Of a stretch of DNA of 64,000 bases, positions 25,950-40,011 are shown piece after piece. A program made the position numbers and the translations under genes. The notes under the pieces are model-generated. The model searched no databases. It was not told where the DNA came from and saw nothing but the letters and a program-made list of their open reading frames with translations. Numbering within the stretch: the first letter of the stretch is position 1; each line of letters starts with the position of its first letter. This stretch comes from Viscum album (lineage: Eukaryota > Streptophyta > Magnoliopsida > Santalales > Viscaceae). Location: contig OY728120.1 of assembly GCA_963277665.1 (NCBI GenBank), positions 944,433,195-944,497,194 on the forward strand, given 5' to 3'.

Positions 25950-28900
25950 CTTGCTCTCACATGATATGCATTCTCTACTGAGATAGGCCTTTTGTCAAGG
26001 GGTCTTCCATGTTATCTTATGTGGATTCTCTTCTCACTGCAACTTCACAACTATGATAGAAATCCCTCAAGAGGTGATACATGTAGATTTTGAGCTTCAT
26101 CTATTGATGTGACCATGGCTCTTTTACAAGATCCACCATTGAAGTATTATCATAATACAATGTGATAGGGTCTTTACTACTAGGAACCACATCAAGATTC
26201 AGGACAATGTTTTTAATCCAGATATATTCCTTAATAGCAATAGAAGATGCTATATACTCGGACTCCACTGTAGAATCAGTGACAACTGGATGCTTGGAAC
26301 TCTTCCTGCTTACATCTCCTCCATTGAGATAGAAAACATACCCTTATTGTGACTTCAGATCATTCTAATCTATCTGTAAACCAGAATCAGCATACCCTAT
26401 GATGGAAACTCCTCATCTCTTCTATACATCAGGAATATATCCTTAGTTATTATCAAATAATTAATGATATTCATAATATAAGTCCAATTTAGTTCTCCTA
26501 TATCTTCTTGATATCTTCTTACCATGCTCAATGAATAGGAAACATCCATTATAGTATGTAACATGGAATACATGGTTGATCTTATCACTGAAGAATATGG
26601 GATCTTACTCATTCATCTTTCTCTCATTGTGTATGGGGACACATTTTTTTATAAATATGTAATCCATGTGAAATTAGATCCAATCCCATCTTGGATTGTT
26701 CTATATTAAATAAATTTAGTATCTGGTCAATATATATACTTTTTATTAGTCCAATTAGCCTCTTTGATTAATAACAAATGATCTTGGTCCCTAGAATGTT
26801 GGCTGCTTTTCCTAATTCCTTTATGGAGAAGAACTTGTTCAACCAGTCCTTAACAGATTGTAAGACTGGTATGTCATTCCAAATAATTAATATATCTTCA
26901 ACATATACTACTATGATAACAACTTCATTCCTATTAAACCTTATATAAACACATGTCTCACATTCATTTTTAAAGAAACCAAATTCTTTTATGGATTCAT
27001 CAAATCGAATGTTCCATGACCTAGATGCTTTTGTCAATCCATAAATGGATATCTACAACTTGGAAATCCTTTTGGCATCACATGGTGTCACAAAACCATC
27101 TCATTGTTTCATGTCGACATATTCTTGAAGGTTCCTGTTAAGGAATTTAGTTTTGACATCCATCTTCCATGTCTCAAAGTCATGAAAATATGCTCTAGAA
27201 AATATGATTCTGATGGATTTAAACATGGAAACTGGCGAAAAGGTTTCATCGCAGTCAATTATTTGACATTGTTTAAACCCTTTATCCTTTATCCTTGCTT
27301 GATAGGTACTTACTTTACCTTCCATGTCCATTTTACTATTGAATACCCATTTACACCCAACAGGCTTTACATTAATTGGCGCATCGACCAGAACCCAAAA
27401 TTGGTTTTGATGCAAAGAATCCATACCATAATTCATACCTTATAGCCATATTGTCACTTATGATCTCTCTAATAGCTCCTTAAAGGATATAGGTTCATTA
27501 TTTTCCAACAATAATGATTCACCATCCTCAGTGATAAGAAAAAAATATCTATTTGGTTCCCTTACCTCTCATACACTCTTATGCAGTACTTGTGTTTTAG
27601 GAACTACTTCTTCCATGGGGACATGTGGAACTTGTTCCTCTACCAAATCCTATGTATCTATAGCATCAAATTAATCAAATTCAATCTTTCTCCAACTATC
27701 CTTTTTTATTATGTGCTCCCTCTCAAGAAACAAGGTTTGTCGGGTGATAATTACATTCTTTATGTGGGGTTATATAGGTAATATTCTTTTGTTTCCTTGG
27801 GATACTCTATTAACATACGCCTCATTCCCCAATGTGCTAGTTTTTTGCCTAAGAAATCTTTAACAAATTCCTCGCATCCCCATACACTTGTATGCTACTA
27901 AATGGGTTTCTTTCTAGTCCATAACTCAAAGAGGATTCTATTTTCTACCTTAGTTGGCACTTAGTTTAATGTGTATGTCACAGTTTGTAATTCATATCCC
28001 CAAAAGGATAATGGATGATCTTCATGACTCATCATCGACCATAACATGTCCAACAAGGTATAGTTCCTCCTTTCACTAACACCATTCCATTGTGGTGTAT
28101 AAGGTGGAGTTAGTTGAGATAGAATCTCAAACTCCTGAAGAAAGTCGATTAACTCTTGGTTAAGATATTATCCACCTCGATCCAATCAATGATTCCTTAT
28201 CTTTTTACTAAGATAATTCTATACTTAATTCTTAAATTCCTTTAATTTATCAAAGGACTTGGACTTATACCTCATCACAAAAATATACCCATATCTACTT
28301 AAGTCATCTGTAAAAGTTATGAAGTAAGAATATCAACCTCTAGATTCAATTGGATATGGTCCAAAAACATCATTGTATCACACTCTTATAATCTCTATGG
28401 TCCTTTCACCCTGTCCACTAAATAGCGGTTTGGTAATTTTTCCCTTATAAAAAATCTTGACATCTATCAAGTAGTTTTTTCTTAGAAAAGGCTAAATAAC
28501 CATCTTGACAGAGCTTTGTCAAAATCTTATCATTTACATGACTGAGACGATGAGGCCACAGCTGGGTGTTATATGATTCATGTGAACTTGATTCATTATC
28601 AGTTTCCAAAACTTGTCTTTTGAAATTTAATACATATATACCATTATTAAATGTGTCATACCATAACTTATATTGTCCTTATAAAATAAAAAAAAATATT
28701 TCTGAACACGAAAATAAACCCATATGTATCCAAAATTGGTACATAAATTATGTTTTTGGTAACATTAGGTACATAATAATATCCATGTAAAACCACAATC
28801 ATTCTTGTTGGAAATGTGAGGTTGTAGTCACCAATGGAAAGAGAAGCCTTCATCACACCATTAGCAGCTCACAGATCCACCACTCCTCTGGAAATTTTCA

Positions 28901-30194
28901 GTAATCTACTTGGTTCATGCATTTGATTACAGATGTGAGCACCAAAATCTATATCTAATATCCGATGTGTAGAAATGGAAGTATTTCACTCGATAACGAA
29001 CACACATTTGGATTACCCTTTTCTCTGGGTGTAGTTCTACTTCTAGTGGCCTGACTTGCCACAAGAAAAACATACTGGATCATTTTCTGTACCCTACCTT
29101 TGGATATTCTTCTTCTTGGTCGGATGGTGCTTAGGGGATTTAGACTATTTATAAGTCTTAGTCCCCTTTTCCTTGTCCTGAATCTTCCTATTCATCATAA
29201 GGACTATGGGTTTTTCACGTCCCATGTCCTTATCCACTAGGTGAATTAAATTTAGAATTTCCAATATAATCTTCTCATTATTTCTCATATTATAATTCAC
29301 AATAAAAATAGAGAAGGACTTGGGATGTGATGGTAGTATGAGATCTTTACAAAACTCATCTATGAATTCAATCCCTTAGATGTCTAGAGGATCAATGTAG
29401 CCAATAATCTTGACTACATGTGGCCCAACTAGTGCAGACTCTCCAAGATTAATGGTGAAAAAATCATTGTAAATATCATACCTCTCTTGTCTCGCATTCT
29501 CATGATAGAGATTCTGAAGGTGATACATCATGCTATAATCATCCATGTACTCATATTTCTTCAAGAGATCATTGGTCATGAATGATTGCATGATTCACTG
29601 AATATATATATCATTCAAATGTTTCTCGTAAAAAGAAAGCTCCTCATCACTCACCTCATTTCTAGATGAAACTCTTAAAGGTTCTTCTAGCACATATAGT
29701 TTCTTTTCATGGCGAAGGATGACCTGAAGGCGCCTTTTCCACTCTTGGAAATTAGTTTTTTTAAAGGATGGGGTTGAAGCCTCAATTATTATTAAAGAAA
29801 ATCAAAGACCTCTTTAACTGGGTAGAGGAAGACCCATTACATAGCACAAAGTCCCAGTGGGCATTTAGCCCATTATACAGCTCGTAGACCCATTTTTTGG
29901 CCCAAGGCCCATTCTATGAATAGTACTTCTACAGTACCCACACTGCTATAGTATCGCACAGTACCTGCCACTACTATAGTACCCTCTCACCGCTACACTG
30001 ACCTACCACCGCAATAGTTCCTATCGTTGCTACAGTGCCTCCACTACTATAGTATGCTACAGTACTGCTATAGTAACCTGCGCCTAATGGGTTTTGAACC
30101 CCCATTTTTCGTGTATAATTAAGGGATGCTTACCACAAATCCAAACCCCAACTACACCACTCTTGGAAATTAGTGAATGTGAGAAGGTTTTCAT
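25950..30194 (-). pseudogene. Copia copy B gag-pol polyprotein, decayed and split by a SINE
   Basis: The order is the same as in copy A. The gag ATG is at 30194. About a dozen codons downstream the frame is broken by the SINE at 29757-30156. RT is the best-preserved part: 27436-27101 contains KPVGCKWVFNSKMD, TFSPVSMFKSIRI and WKMDVKTKFLN, and 27037-26768 contains ASRSWNIRFDESIKEFGF and VVYVEDILI. In that last patch the catalytic YVDD is YVED, so an essential aspartate is lost. The RNase H region (26612-26200) contains SVIRSTMYSMLHT and DVSYSLSMV. Stops and frameshifts separate these blocks, so it is not functional. Confidence 0.85.
29757..30156 (-). mobile_element. tRNA-derived SINE inserted in copia B gag
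   Basis: The insertion is flanked on both sides by CCACTCTTGGAAATTAGT (29739-29756 and 30157-30174), an 18-bp target duplication. Copy A has this site once (near 21653). On the minus strand the element starts GTGTAGTTGGGGTTTGG and has a pol III box-B-like GGTTCAAAACC (30090-30100). It ends in an A-rich tail (T-run at 29757 on the plus strand), so it has a tRNA-like head and target-primed integration. The body between about 29920 and 30080 holds many copies of words like GCTACAGTA or CTATAGTA. Length is 400 bp with no coding capacity. Confidence 0.85.
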
Positions 30195-30873
30195 TCTCAA
30201 GTATGGATCACAAAGATATATTTGACGTCATTTTTAATGTCATTTCTACAAATAATATGAGAATGATTTTATTACTTTATCTAATAAAATTTAGAAAAAT
30301 AAATAAAATTATATTTATTATCCTCCCACTATTTTGTCAAAACCCAATATCCCTCACTGTTGGTTCTGGAATATCCTGCTACGTGGACATTCTATTAGAA
30401 AGGATCAATATTTCACTTCTAATTATCCCAAATTTGGATAGTCATAAATTTTATAGGTTTTAGTTAGGCATTCCAAATTCCAACTATATTAACTCGTAGC
30501 TCCTTTATCCATTGAGTGGACTCACCAATCCTAAAATACTTAATTTTAGATTTCCTCAACCTTTGCTTCAAACCTTGATGTAAACTATATCAATTAAACC
30601 CAAAACATAAAATTATAATTCCCTAATTATTGAAAGCACCCCAACTTTGGTTGGTATGCACTTTGAATTATGGTTTGAATCTAAATAAAGTAATTGAAGG
30701 CTATACCGACGGAATATTTTATTGTGGGATTTTATCCTTTATACGTTAATTTTCATTTAATATCTTTTCACGTGATTGTTAATATTATGTGGGATAATTT
30801 TAAGTGATTAACCATGTATAAGATAATATTTACACATAAGACAGTTTATTTCAGTTCTATCTTGCATGCTTGT
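30195..30873 (-). other. Copia copy B leader, part next to gag
   Basis: This aligns with 21691-22395 of copy A. It is cut at 30873 by the old gypsy insertion and resumes at 53207. Confidence 0.8.
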
Positions 30874-33543
30874 TGTAACGACCCATAATTTTATTAATGA
30901 AAATTCCTTTTGATCTAATTAAATGTATTATTATGTAAAATGGTTATATAAAACACATTAACTTCCTTGGTTTTATGTTTTTGGATTTAAATAATACCTT
31001 TATGGATTTTTATCGTTGCTAATATAGTTGTTGAACAGTGATCACATGATTAGTATAAATATACGACTTTAACAAATCCAATTTACTCAAACAAAGGAAG
31101 CGATGGCATCATCCTGTAGAATTGATCCATAAAAATCCCACTTGTTAGAGATTGGAATGGAGGTGGAATCACTGGGCTTCGCTCTTGACTAGGACCAATC
31201 CAAGCATCATCATGTTAATCTTGAACAGAACCGACTTCCGGAGAAGTGGAAGTTAATAGAGATTACCACCTGAGCGATGTTATCCAAGCCACCCCAACGG
31301 TCTGTCACCATCACACACCTTACCCTTAGGTATTATGCGGGTGTTATAAGGTGTTATGTAACAAGACCCAATCACTATAATTATGTGCATTATTTTTTGT
31401 ATAGAATAAATAATATACATTCATTTTATTATTATTACTTTGTAAATAGTTTTTAAAGGACAGATGGTATTTTTAGTTAATATTCAGTTAAGAAATATAT
31501 TTTTATGAATTAAGGTATTTTTTAATTAAATAATATTTTAATAAAATATTATATCTAAATTAATTTTTATTAAATATAAATTATCTAATAATTTTTATGA
31601 ATACAAATGTAATTTTTATTAAGGTTTAAAAGTTGTTTTTGTCAAAAACCATGAATTTTAATAGATGTTGGTTTTTATTTAAAAGTAAAAATTCAAATAT
31701 TTAAAAATTATTTATATAAAATGAATATTATTTTTGTAAGCAGGATTTCAAAATTATCCAACAGTGAATTTTTCCTAATTTCCTGTGATAGTCTAATTTT
31801 TGGGTAAAAATTAAATACTGTTTAAATATATAATGTGATTTATTACATCATAATGACCCAATAGTGAAGTAATAAAATACTATAAATGGGATTCTTAGAA
31901 AATATATGTTTTAGCTTTAAAATAATGTGATTTTATATTTGTTTTATTTATTTTACAAAGCCTTAGTGGAACCTCCAATACTTATAAAACGTTTTAACAT
32001 TTTTATAATGATTTCCTTGAGAGTGTAACTCGCCTCCACAAAAGCAAGAATAATATTATAATAAGGTCAGCCATTGGACATATAAAATAATTTTTCCCAC
32101 TCCACTTTGGAAAAAAACATGGGTAAAAACCATGGGATGGTTTGTGGTTTTGATTACTTTAATGTGTGGTGTCCAAAACCTAAATAATAATGAATTCTCT
32201 CTCCTTTCCTATATAAACCCACTCAATCTCCCATTCCTCTTCAATCAAACCATTTGGAGCTCGCCCATCCACTTCCCTCATCATTCTAAAATCCTCCCAA
32301 GGCACCCTGATCTCCCAATAAGCCTCTCTCAATCCTCTCGCATGCCTTTGGGATTACACTTCCATGTAAGATATTTCTTCTTTTCTCATTTTTGTCCAAT
32401 TTTCTTTATATTGGTATCCCCTTGTATTTTCAATTATAAATGTTGGGGTATGATATCTAACCTCCTTGATACTTACATTCTTATTTTATAATGATTGGAG
32501 ACCCCTTTCTATCTCATTGATGCATCACATGTACACCTGTTACCATGCCGAAATTCCGTAAGGGATTTCTCTCTCCTCATTTACTTTCACGAAATTATTT
32601 TATATTATGCATATAAATTCCAATATATGTGTTGGGATATTATGTTACATGAACCCCTTTACTTTAAATTTCATTTATAAATGATGAGAGACCCATTTCT
32701 CTCTCATCAACCTATTTTATGATTTCTATTTGACGTCATTATGCTGTCGAAGTTACACCAAAATTTCCATACCAAAATCATCATGTACGTGAATACCATA
32801 CCCATTTCTCTATCAAGTGTATTCACCTTTATGAAAATGTATTTGTTGATTGAATAATTAAATTTATGTATTCCACATATCTTATTCATGGAAAAAATTA
32901 TGATGTTTAATAAATCCATGTTGTATGATCTATGTGGCACATTTATGCATGAAATTAAAGGATTAAGAAGGGTGTGCCCTGATAGTGCTCCAATGCATTG
33001 GGTAAGGATTAGTATCATGATACTTCAAGTGAAATTATGGTTTAATCATGATAATTAAATTTCAAGGAGTGTTTACTCATGCTAATTCAAGTGTAATGAG
33101 GGTTTACTCGTGCTCCATGTGTAATGAGCCTTGGCTCATGATCATATCATGTTAAATGTTGTTGCCGCATTCCCAAGTTATGATAATAATGATATATCAT
33201 GAAATTGTGTTCATGTTTCTCTTTCACTACATTGATATTCATATTTCCTAACATGTACTATATTTTTCATGTTATGACTTTTTTACTCTCTTACTGTGCT
33301 TTATAGATCACCCTTTTCTTATGCATAACCTCAGGTTATCCTGTGCAATTATATGTATGAAGGAATGTTGTGGTCATATTAAAGAAGTTTTCAATAAATA
33401 TGTTGTGTTTCATGTTCTATGTTGTTATGTAATGTTCCTAATTCTCCCAAGACACTAGACCTCTCGATCCTCAGAGTTGTCTTATGTTCATTTTTATGTA
33501 ATAAATTTTGATTAATTGTGTAATAAAGAGCAGGGTTGTTATA
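30874..33543 (+). repeat. 5' LTR of old gypsy element, 2670 bp
   Basis: It starts TGTAACGACCC and ends GGGTTGTTATA, and aligns along its length with 50537-53206. Short reading frames inside it, such as 32132-32491, have counterparts in the 3' LTR that are not conserved as protein, so they are not called as genes. Confidence 0.9.
32212..32217 (+). promoter_or_regulatory. TATA box of old gypsy 5' LTR
   Basis: TATAAA follows a CT-rich tract (CTCTCTCCTTTCC) and precedes ACCCACTCAATCTC. The same arrangement is at 51876-51881 in the 3' LTR. It is probably the U3/R promoter of the element. Confidence 0.6.
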
Positions 33544-33545
33544 GT

Positions 33546-33557
33546 TGGTATCAAAGG
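33546..33557 (+). promoter_or_regulatory. Primer-binding site of old gypsy element
   Basis: TGGTATCAAAGG lies two bases after the LTR end. It has one mismatch to the initiator-Met-tRNA-complementary TGGTATCAGAGG of the young element. Confidence 0.8.
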
Positions 33558-34035
33558 ATTTGATTATTTATTTTTGGTGTTAGGATCAAAAAACCCTAGT
33601 GAAATCCATTGGGATAAAACTAAGAGATAACAAAAACATCCCTAATTTGTTTTGAGTATTGATAAAGTGTTTTATCAAGAAAATACATCCCTATTTGGAT
33701 ACAAGCAGGTAGAGGTGGCTCTGGCACAAATGTATCTAGGGATAAAACCTGAAAAACTACTTTGATCTAGACTCGAATGAGAACTGGTTCACGACAATGG
33801 GTCATGCTGCACTCTTGGTTATGACACTACCAAAGGATGTGCTTTGGTAAATTCATAAGATCAGTATGAACCATTATTAAGGGAATTAAAAAAAAGGACC
33901 CTATGAATATATGTTGGGAAGTATATCATGGATAACATAGATAAGTTAAGAAAATAAATGTAATTTACAAGTTATCCCTTTTTTCATTGGATTCCCCTTT
34001 ATGTATTACCCCTAATATTCTTTTTATTCCAGCCA

Positions 34036-37000
34036 ATGGATGGTATTTGGAGGACTCTAGCTGACAACCAATGTGAAGATCAATGTGATGACTATTCTAA
34101 TGAGATGCTAAATCCGATGGGAGCGGGAATTGCAAACATTTTCATGATACTCTCATAGTTAACACAAGTTTTGAATAGAAACATGGTTCAACAGTAACGT
34201 TCAACCCCCCCCCCCCCCCTCCCAAGAAAGAACAATCCGCAATCAAGAGATTCATGATAGAAAGGCCTCCTACCTTTAATGGATCATTTGACCCCTCAAT
34301 TGTCGAATAATGGATCAACTCTATTGAGAAGAGCTTCTCCATCATTAAATGTTCTGGACAAGAGAAGGTACTTCTTGCTACTTATCGTATGGAGGGTGAG
34401 CTGACCAAGGGTGGACATTGATCAAAAATACAAAGCCTGAGGAGGAGATAGAGGTGTTGGAATGGAAGGATTTCCAGAAAATGTTTTTCGATAAATATTT
34501 TCCTTACACCCTCTAATTTAAGATGTAAAGGGACTTCCTTACCCTCAATAAAATGGATGAGGAATCCATTAGATCATATTAGATAAAATTCACAAGGCAA
34601 GCACGATACTCCCCTAGCTTTTTCATTACCCATGATTGTAATGTTGACCACTTCATTGGTGGGCTAAAACCCATTCTATGTAAATCCCTATAGATCTGTG
34701 AGATCGATAGCTATGAGGAATTTGTCTGATGTGCCCCAGATGTTGAAATAGAGATCATCGAATCTTAATGTTATCATGGGGATAAGAAGCAGAAAGTGGA
34801 CTTTAATTATAAAAGTCTGATGGACAAATCTGACGATGCTAAAAAAATTCAGTACCCCGCTTGCCAAATGTGTGGAAAGAAGCACCAAGGAAATTGCATG
34901 AAGGGGATGAGGAAATTATTTAGGTGTGGACAAGAAGGGAACATGGCTATTAACAATCGGAAAGAAAAACCTGCTACAACGATAGGGTAGAGGAACGCTC
35001 TGTTTGACCCTCAATGCACTATTCATTGATTCAACTACAAAGAACCCGAACAATTTTCAAACCAATGCCCTTATCCAAGGGTTTTCGGAGGCAACCAACA
35101 ACCTCAAAGATAGAAAGGGAGAGTTTTTTCTGTCACTACCAACGAACCAAACCCTGAAAACAAAGTGGTGATAGGTACGCTAGTTATTCATTCATAAATA
35201 GTGAACGTAGTTTTTTATTATGGTTCTACACTTTCTTTTATATCCCAAAAGTATAGTATAACAATCCCAACACCCCCACAAATCATGGAAGTATATATTT
35301 TGGTGAGAAAGAAAAATGGGGAAATCATTTCAACCCATGAATATATAACTCCTCCACTATCACAATTTGTGGTTTGAACTTCCCATATATCCTCTTCATA
35401 CTCCCTTTGGTGGAATGTGATGCAATTATTAGCATGGATTGGATTTCCCTATATAGATCCAACATAAATTTCCATGAGAGGTAAATCACTCTATAAATGG
35501 AGAATCAACCCCCAATTTAGTACAAGTGTTATGAGGAGGATGAATCCTCTTTAGCACCATCATCTCAAGTGTGGATATTAATGCCCTATGAGCATGTGTA
35601 TCATGATTAGATGATTGATTCTATAGAAGAAACCACCCTTTAAGACATTCCTATTGTGAGGGAATTATATGAAGTGTTTCCTAAGGAATTTCATGGTCTT
35701 CCTCTAAAAAGATATGTTGAATTCTCAATTGATCTTATACTTGGGGCATTGCCAATATCCAAGACTCGGTATAGAATGTCTATTGTGGAGCTTTAGGAGC
35801 TGAAGAAAAAACTATTGGAGATTCTGGATAAAGGGTTTATATGAACAAGTGCTTTACCATGGGGTGCACCAGTCCTCTTCATTAAGAATAAGGATGGGTC
35901 AATGCATCTTTGCATTGATTATCATGAGCTCAACAAAATAATGATAAATAACAAGTATCCTCTGTCCTGAATTGATGAATTGTTCAATCTGCTACGTGGA
36001 GCACAATACTTGTCCAAGGTGGATTTGTGGTCGGGATATTACCAAGCAAGGGTGAAGAATGTGGTTATCCCCAAGACTAGTTTTTTTGTGCAAGGTATGG
36101 GCACTATGAATTCATAGTAATACCTTTATGACTCACTAATGCTTCAGTAATCTTCATAGACTTGATGAATATAGTATTTAGATATTTCCTCGACAAATTT
36201 GTGGTAGTCTTTATAGATGATATTCTAATATACTCCCAAACCAATGAGGATCATAATAACCATCTAATCATTGTACTAGAGACCTTGTGAAAGGATAATC
36301 TCTATGAAAAGTAGAACAAGTGTGAGTTATGGTTGAAGGAAGTCTCATTCTTGGGTCATGTCATCACAAGCAATGGGATATCTATCGATCACTCCAAGAA
36401 AGCTGCAATTGAGGGATGTCTGAGGCCAACATCGATGATAGATATCCATAGCTTCCTAGGTTTAGCTGAAAATTATCACCAATTTGTGAGATATTTATCA
36501 TGATTTTCAAACCCTCTTACCAAGCTAACTCGGAAGGGGATCAAGTTTTCTTGGAGTGATGAATGCGAAGAGGGCTTCAAGGATTTGAAAAAGAGGCTCA
36601 TCACTACACTCATGCTCACACTACCCACAAGTGGAGAACTTTTGTGGCATTTAGTGATGATTTAGAGAAGGTATGGGGATGTGTGTTGATACAAAATGAC
36701 AAATTCATTGCCTATGCTTCAAGGCAATTGAATGTTCTTGAGAAAAAATATCAAACACAAGATCTGAAGTTGGATGTAGTAATATTTGATTTAAAAATTT
36801 GGCGACATTACCTCTTTGGGGAGAAGTTTGAAATATATACAGATCACAAAACCCTTAAGTATATATTCACATAGAAAGAGTTGAATATGTGCCAATGAAG
36901 ATGGTTAGAGCTAATCAATGACTATGTCTGCTCAATCCATTAACACCCTGGGAAAGAAAACAAGGTTGAAGATGCACTATGTATAAATGAGTTAGTGATT

Positions 37001-38047
37001 CTATCATTGATGATAGTTGAAAAGGATCCAATCTTCTTATATTTGATGAATATGGACATGGGAATCATAAATACGGTAACACCATCAATCCTTTCACAAA
37101 TTATTTCTCAACCACCTATTTTAAAAAATTTAAAGGATGCTCAAAAGGATGATGTGAGAATTTGAAAGAAAGAGGAAATAATCAAGAAAGGAAAACCCTT
37201 AGAGTTCAATGTTAATGAAGAAGGAATTGTGAGATTTTGGACAAGGATATGTGTTCCATAAAATCTTGAGTTAAAGAATGAACTTTTGGAGGATTCAAAT
37301 AGTTATAATTTCTCCATTCACCCAGGAAACACAAAGATGTATCAAGATCTCTAAGAGCGTTATTGGTGGGATAACATGGAGAAATATCTTTCTGAGTATA
37401 CATTAAAGTTCCTAGTATGTCAGCAAGTGAAGGATGAGAGGCAGATGTTTTAGGGGTTGATGTAATAATTACCCATACCAACATGTAAATGGGAGAACAT
37501 CACCATGGACTTTGTTACCATAATTTCGAATACATCCTAAGGAAACAATGATATTTGGGTTGTTGTGGATCATCTTACAAAGATTTCACACAACATTGCA
37601 ATTCGAGAGGATTTCCTATTGGATCAACTAGCATGGATATATATCAAAAAAGAAGTAAGGATTCATGGATTACAACTATCTATTGTATCTGATCAAGATC
37701 CAAGATTCACCTCTAAGATCTGGAAGAGTCTTCAACATGCTCTGAATACTGAGGTGAACTTTAGTAGGGCTTATCATCCAAAAACTAATGGCCAATCTAA
37801 GTGAACTATCCAAACACTTGAGTACATGTTTAAGGCATTATTAATTGAATTAAAAGGAGGATGGGTTCAACATCTTCTTCTGGTTAATTTCTCTTACAAT
37901 AACAGTTTCCCATCAAGCTTCAAATGGCTCTTTATGAATACTTGTATGAGAAGAGTGAAAAACATCAGCATGTTGGGGTGAAGTTGGGGATAAAAAACTC
38001 CAAGGTCTAGAAATGGATGAAGAAATGGTGGATAATTTTAGGACAAC
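34036..38047 (+). pseudogene. Old gypsy gag-pol, first part (gag to integrase), decayed
   Basis: The start ATG is placed by alignment with the young gag (ATG at 41878); DNQCEDQCDDY...MGAG follows, as in the young protein. Next comes a C15 run at 34205-34219, which expanded inside gag and breaks the frame. Then come a zinc knuckle CQMCGKKHQGNC (about 34866) and a decayed protease. RT follows with FIDDILIYSQ near 36196, which keeps the catalytic FIDD. RNase H (about 36640-36870) has WGCVLIQND and [12 protein letters not shown]. Integrase includes RIHGLQLSIVSDQDPRFTSK and AYHPKTNGQSK near 37650-37800, where Lys stands at the catalytic Glu position. Many stops are present. The gene is cut at 38047 by the young element and resumes at 49992. 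Confidence 0.9.
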
Positions 38048-39475
38048 TGTAACACCCGAGACTTTTATGTTATATAAATCATCAAAGGAATCTTTTTCTA
38101 CACAACACTTTCTTGGCTTGCTTTACACGCAATCGCGACCTTCCTCGATAGCTTGCGTCGTACGCAATACCGAGTTTCACTAAACAACAATATGCTATTA
38201 AAACTAGCCGTTATGAATAGTAATAACCACTTTTTAAAATTTTATAAATTTTATTTTTCAAAATGGACTTCATTTTTGGACTCAGAATATCGAAATTAGC
38301 CTAGGGTGAAATTTTGGTATTTTTCTGAAAACTTTCAATTTTTGATGAATAGTGAAACCACTAAGTGGTAGGTTAAAAACTGATTTTTTTCATAAAACTT
38401 AATTTTACCGCTTCTGTGAATGGAATTTCAAAAATCCGACAGACACGGTTGATATCAGTAAGTAAAATGTGGTTCAATGAGATAAAAATAATTTTTTGGT
38501 GAATAGTAACTTTTTACTATTTTTACCGCGGTTAATAGTAAATAGGGTAACTAAGGGTAAATATGATATTAATATTACCCTAACACATGTCCTAATTCTA
38601 TTGGACAAGTGTAATTCGACCAAAAACAAACTTAGGAATAAAATATGACCATTTAGGCCCACTTGGATTAGATTTGGACATTTATTATTAATTTATTTAA
38701 AGAAGGGTTAAAATTGTTAAAATCAAAGTTTAATAAGTAAATCATTTTTAATATGGGGTTATACATAAGATAAATTCGATTTTAAATATTAATTAGAAAG
38801 CTAAAAAGATTTCCTACATGATGGTATTTTATTTGTAATTTTTAGACATCAAATAATATAATTTATTTATGACACAAAGATGATGCAGTAATTATCTTAT
38901 TAATGAAATATTGACATAATTGATAATATAAATACCAAAATAAATGTAATTTAAGACTTTTTATGAATTGCACTAATTTTATAGATTACTATGATATATT
39001 AGTGTAGATTTAATCAACTTGGTTAGAACATATAATTCTGTTATGACTTTCACAAAAATCATATATCAAATAGTGTCAAAATTGACACCAAATAGTTTTT
39101 AAATAAAATATTATATTATTAATTGTTATTTTATTCCTAAAAATCTAAGGATCGGCCAAATGACTTAGATAAGGATATATGTATTAATAATAAACAATTT
39201 GGGGTTCGTTTGGCATGTTATAGTAAGTGTATTAACCATATAGTGAAAGAAAACAAAAAGACACGGTAGAAGTTAAATTATTTAACTTAGAGTAAAATTT
39301 AATTGATAAGGTTAAAATAATACCCTAAACTTGTCTAAATCTTATTGGTTGATAGGATTTCGACCCTTCCCAACTTTAGCTTCAAAATAAGACCCTTTGG
39401 AACCATTATAAACCGATTTTTACTTTAATATAAAATAATATTTTGAGGTATTCCTAAGGTGCCCCTCTCCTCCCT

Positions 39476-39483
39476 TATAAAAG
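39476..39483 (+). promoter_or_regulatory. TATA box of young gypsy 5' LTR
   Basis: TATAAAAG sits between a C/T-rich tract (GCCCCTCTCCTCCC) and GACACCTCCTCC. The 3' LTR has the same sequence at 47826-47833. Transcription probably starts about 30 bp downstream, near the CACACCAATTTGAGC segment. Confidence 0.7.
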
Positions 39484-39825
39484 GACACCTCCTCCCCCTC
39501 CTCCTCACACCAATTTGAGCACTCAAGCTCGGCCAAACCCTGCCATTTTCTCCTCTCCACTTCCCTAGAATAATCCTAGAGGTCCTGGTCTTCTTCAAAG
39601 ACCAATATTAGTTCCCTTAGTGGAGGATTCAAATAGGCGTTCCAAAGAAGAGGTAATATCCATTACCGATCTTTTCAATTTCTTTCTTCTTCAACTTATT
39701 CTTCTTTAGTTGTTTCATGATAAAGTAATAACATCAGTATTACTTACATACTGATATGTTATTATAAATATGAAACAATCCTAATTCACCTTCTATCCAT
39801 CCCATGGAAAAATGAAATCACCGCG

Positions 39826-39855
39826 CGTGCGTACGTACGGAATACCGTCTCCACG
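39826..39855 (+). repeat. LTR repeat pair, copy 1 (GTACGTAC core)
   Basis: A 30-bp sequence begins CGTGCGTACGTACGG and ends GTCTCCACG. It is identical to the copy at 40012-40041 and present again at 48176-48205 in the 3' LTR. It contains the palindrome GTACGTAC and several CpGs, which are rare in the rest of this AT-rich LTR. Its role is unknown. Confidence 0.85.
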
Positions 39856-40011
39856 CCGTGGTGTAATCTATTTTTCCACCATCACTTTACAAGGATGGGT
39901 ATAATGGTGTAATGAGTAACTATTTATGATTATTATAAATTAATATTGATACTGAAATAATATATATATACTCCAATACAGTTCCACGATCATAGGAACG
40001 ATATCATCACT

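Noticed and set aside
32132..32491. 119-codon frame in the old gypsy 5' LTR, with a partial partner at 51796-52080
   Set aside because: It lies across the TATA box and R region of an LTR, and the two LTR copies do not keep the frame. It is a chance frame.
38474..38662. Short minus-strand frame repeated at 46825-47031
   Set aside because: It repeats only because both are the same LTR. It has no domain or start context.
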